A stretch of DNA of 64,000 nucleotides, from the NCBI GenBank assembly GCA_910588155.1, contig CAJUPB010000005.1, positions 62,001 through 126,000 on the forward strand. The letters are read 5' to 3'. Below are positions 61,832-64,000 of this stretch, piece after piece. The notes beneath the pieces are model-generated. The model was not told where the DNA came from. It saw only the letters and a program-made list of their open reading frames with translations, and ran no database searches. Numbering within the stretch: the stretch's first letter is position 1; the number at the start of each line of letters is the position of its first letter. The DNA is from an uncultured Christensenellaceae bacterium. GTDB lineage: Bacteria; Bacillota; Clostridia; Christensenellales; Pumilibacteraceae. Position numbers and translations under genes: made by a program.

Positions 61832-62694
61832 TCTCTGCTTCCTCCCGCCTTGGCATAGTATATCAAGAGCTGTTCTATATCGGGGCGGACGGACGTTTCC
61901 GCGCCCTTAATCGGCAAATCGTTCTTCTTTAACAGCGCAGTGTAATTCAGCGGAGTTTTCTTATACGCAATCGCCTTTTGCCTGACCTCGTCGGTCAATT
62001 CGCCGCCGCTTACGAGCGCGTGGGCATCCAAAATTTCGTTTTTGACGCCGCTTGCGATTATTCTGCCGCCGTCAATCAGCGTCAGATAGTCGGCAATCTT
62101 ATCCAAGTCGCTCGTTATATGCGTGGAAAAAAGCACGCTGCTTTCGCCGTCCTCTATCATCTCGCAGAACAAGTCCAACATTTCGTCGCGCGACACGGGG
62201 TCGAGACCGCTTGTAGGCTCGTCGAACACGTAAAGTTTGGCGTCGTGGCTCATTGCGAGAGCAACGGAAAACTTCACGCGCATACCTGCGGACATCTCTT
62301 TCAAGCGTTTTGTGCCGTCCAACGAAAACCGTCTTTTCAGTTTCTCGAACTTATCGAAGTCGAAAGACGGATAGAACGTCGAATACACTTTCGCAAGCGC
62401 GTCGCCTTTCGCGCGAGGGAAGCTCTCGAACGTTCCAGAGGAAAAAGCTATTTTTCTCTTGACTTCAATCTCGTTTTCGGATATGTCCTCTCCGTCCACC
62501 GTCACCTTTCCCCCGTCGGGAATCACGGAGCGCATTATGCAACTCAAAGTCGTGCTCTTACCCGCGCCGTTCCTGCCGACGAAGCCCATAACATAGCCTT
62601 TCGGCAGCTCGAAACAGACTTTGTCCAGCTTGAAATTTCCGTAGTCTTTCGTCAGGCTCTCGACCTTTAATGCCGCGGTTTCACCGCTTGCCAT
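61828..62694 (-). CDS. ABC transporter ATP-binding protein
   Basis: 288 aa. Walker A GFVGRNGAGKSTTLSC, signature MSAGMRVKFSVALAMSHD (MSAGM in place of LSGGQ), Walker B KLYVFDEPTSGLDP and the H-loop FSTHITSD. C-terminal extension of about 70 aa, as in BcrA/YtrB ATPases. GAAAGGAGATATGT precedes the ATG. Confidence 0.94.
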   Translation of the reverse strand: MASGETAALKVESLTKDYGNFKLDKVCFELPKGYVMGFVGRNGAGKSTTLSCIMRSVIPDGGKVTVDGEDISENEIEVKRKIAFSSGTFESFPRAKGDALAKVYSTFYPSFDFDKFEKLKRRFSLDGTKRLKEMSAGMRVKFSVALAMSHDAKLYVFDEPTSGLDPVSRDEMLDLFCEMIEDGESSVLFSTHITSDLDKIADYLTLIDGGRIIASGVKNEILDAHALVSGGELTDEVRQKAIAYKKTPLNYTALLKKNDLPIKGAETSVRPDIEQLLIYYAKAGGSRE

Positions 62695-62725
62695 ACATAT
62701 CTCCTTTCACAATGCGCAACGGCAA

Positions 62726-62748
62726 CTGTGTCTATTTGATAGACACAG
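62726..62748. promoter_or_regulatory. Palindromic operator of the ABC/GntR operon
   Basis: Perfect 10-bp arms CTGTGTCTAT and ATAGACACAG around TTG. Overlaps the -10 box and start region of the ABC promoter; suits the YtrA-type regulator encoded downstream. Confidence 0.8.
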
Positions 62749-62775
62749 TATAGCACCGTCATATTCGTATGTCAA
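62747..62775 (-). promoter_or_regulatory. Promoter of the ABC/GntR operon
   Basis: TTGACA (62770-62775), 17-bp spacer, TATACT (62747-62752). The -35 box overlaps the stop codon of the upstream GLUG gene. Confidence 0.8.
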
Positions 62776-64000
62776 GCGTTTTCGGAGATTTTTTTACGTT
62801 TTCTGCCGTATTTTACGGCAATGACGATTATGAACGGAACTGCCGCAATCAATGCGCCGCCTGCGGCGGCGAGCGTTATCCAAAGCGCGGTAAGGTCTGC
62901 GGCGCCGTCGTCCACCGCGAAAGCCCAGCCGTTTTTCAAAGTAAACGACAGATATTCTCCGCTTTTTGTCGTTTCTGCGGCAATTATATCGCTGCCGCAG
63001 ACGAGCTTTATGCCGCTCTTATCGTTTTCGCCGACGTAATATTTGACGGTTATTTCGTCATAGGTTTCCTCGCCGTTTTCACGAACAAGCTTGACGGCAA
63101 TATATTCGCCGTTTCTTTGAAGCACGACTTTCGTGTCGCTGCGGAATCTGCCCTCCACAATGACAAGCGGCTTATCCGAATCGTCGGACGCAAGCGACCC
63201 TATCGCCTTGTCGAACATTTCCAGCACGCGCGTATCCTCGTCGAAACGGGAAAAATCATCTATGTCCCACCACGTGAAATATCTTTCCTTTTCTTCGAGC
63301 GGCGGTATATCGTTTTGCGCGATACCCGTTCCCTTTTCTATGCGATACAGCTTTGCGCGCACATACTCCTCCGCATCGAAGTCGTAAGTATAGAACACAA
63401 CGTTGACCGCCGCTTTTCCGCCGCTGTCCGCGAAAGCGGAAAGAGTTTCCCGTACGCTTTGCAAAGCGTACGCAAACTGCGCTTTATCCGAATATATTTC
63501 GGGTTCTTTCGTTTCGACTGTCGTGCGCGGCACGGGAAAGCGCGGCTCGCACTCGCCTGCCAACCACTCGTCGGAATCCAACCCGACGAGCCACTCGGAC
63601 AGCATTCCCTCGCACATTATTTTATCGGCGGTCAGCCTTGCCGCGGCGTAAGAATTTTCCGAACCGTAGCTTGCGCCGTCGATTCCCCCGACGCCGAAGT
63701 TTTCCTGCAAATAGAAGTTTGCGGAGCATTTGCCGATTTCCGCACTGCCTGCAATCATACCGATATGCAATTTATTTTCCGACGTTTCCGCAAACGCGTT
63801 CGACACGCAGCCGACAACGGCGCCCGAAGCTTTTCCGACAATACCGCCGATAAAGCCGCTTGCGTCCGCATACGCCGACGACAGGCAGTTCTGTATTCCG
63901 CCGCGTGCCTCGCCGACGATTCCGCCCGCATATTCTCTCGACGCAATCACTTCGCCGACTCCGATACAGCCGTTTATTCTGCCTTCGCCCAACTCTCCGA
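62772..64000 (-). CDS. GLUG-repeat surface protein, C-terminal part (partial)
   Basis: The frame is open to the window edge; 409 codons are visible. The N-terminal part repeats GGIVGEARGG, GGIVGKASG and GMIAGSAE units typical of GLUG-motif surface proteins. A mixed middle region with no known domain follows, then a C-terminal membrane helix (LWITLAAAGGALIAAVPFIIVIAV) and a basic tail (KYGRKRKK), a membrane anchor without an LPxTG signal. Secreted, membrane-tethered display is likely; function unknown. Confidence 0.75.
   Translation of the reverse strand, partial: GELGEGRINGCIGVGEVIASREYAGGIVGEARGGIQNCLSSAYADASGFIGGIVGKASGAVVGCVSNAFAETSENKLHIGMIAGSAEIGKCSANFYLQENFGVGGIDGASYGSENSYAAARLTADKIMCEGMLSEWLVGLDSDEWLAGECEPRFPVPRTTVETKEPEIYSDKAQFAYALQSVRETLSAFADSGGKAAVNVVFYTYDFDAEEYVRAKLYRIEKGTGIAQNDIPPLEEKERYFTWWDIDDFSRFDEDTRVLEMFDKAIGSLASDDSDKPLVIVEGRFRSDTKVVLQRNGEYIAVKLVRENGEETYDEITVKYYVGENDKSGIKLVCGSDIIAAETTKSGEYLSFTLKNGWAFAVDDGAADLTALWITLAAAGGALIAAVPFIIVIAVKYGRKRKKISENA

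Overview
The window (about 50% G+C or slightly above) looks like a chromosomal segment from an uncultured Bacillota/Clostridia-type bacterium, probably gut-associated. Pointers are a long Bacillus-type SRP RNA with an Alu-side domain, a BofA-family sporulation protein, a class II (Firmicutes-type) GalT, a FeoA/FeoB/Cys-rich FeoB-associated trio, a domain-permuted GH3 enzyme of the kind described from rumen clostridia, and TTGACA/TATAAT promoters with AGGAGG ribosome binding sites. Genes are tightly packed and often overlap by ATGA or GTGA. No rRNA, CRISPR array, phage or insertion sequence is visible.

Layout. 1-2.5 kb (+): preQ0/preQ1 (queuosine) synthesis, tail of a probable queD then queE-folE-queC-queF. 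2.7-8.2 kb (-): GH78 rhamnosidase, tRNA-Arg(CCT), a HAD phosphatase and glycerol kinase. 8.8-11.3 kb (+): leuS. 11.4-17.7 kb (-): a surface-glycan operon of a repeat-rich lipoprotein (broken in frame by a nine-C tract), a small membrane protein and a membrane-anchored permuted GH3 enzyme. 17.9-30.5 kb (-): alaS (short form), a HAD phosphatase, an epimerase, glnS, fhs, a small GNAT-like protein, a transporter-like protein, a degenerate YacL-like PIN protein, recD2 and metK. 30.6-33 kb: a DUF2188 membrane protein, an inverted metK fragment, an XRE regulator with a divergent small gene, a 123-bp palindromic repeat and bofA. 33.2-35.4 kb: proS, then a second XRE regulator with a divergent zinc-ribbon membrane protein.

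35.4-39.6 kb (-) is the most unusual part: a shikimate kinase, a 963-residue TIR-NACHT-TPR protein (a bacterial NLR-like STAND architecture) and an inositol-monophosphatase-family phosphatase, with a 5-nt gap and a GTGA overlap, so they are very likely one transcript. 39.7-47.3 kb (-): galT, a cluster of palindromic repeats, an RluA pseudouridine synthase, a SAM methyltransferase, ileS (eukaryotic-like type) and a TrhA/hemolysin III protein. 47.6-49.1 kb: a zinc-ribbon Ser/Thr kinase with a probably leaderless mRNA, and a GIY-YIG nuclease gene bracketed by inverted CGTCATTGCG repeats. 49.2-51.8 kb (-): feoA-feoB-Cys-rich protein under tandem metal-repressor-like boxes. 52.1 kb: SRP RNA. 52.5-59.5 kb (+): branched-chain amino acid genes ilvB-ilvN and ilvD-leuC-leuD-leuB (no ilvC or leuA here). 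59.8-60.5 kb: a third XRE module with three regularly built operators. 60.7-62.7 kb (-): ABC transporter with a YtrA-type GntR regulator. 62.8-64 kb (-): a GLUG-repeat surface protein that runs off the window.

Cross-window themes are three separate XRE regulators each divergent from a small gene across an inverted-repeat operator, a family of hairpin-forming repeats, long poly-G/C tracts (one inside a coding region), and several genes whose start codon lies almost at the predicted transcription start.
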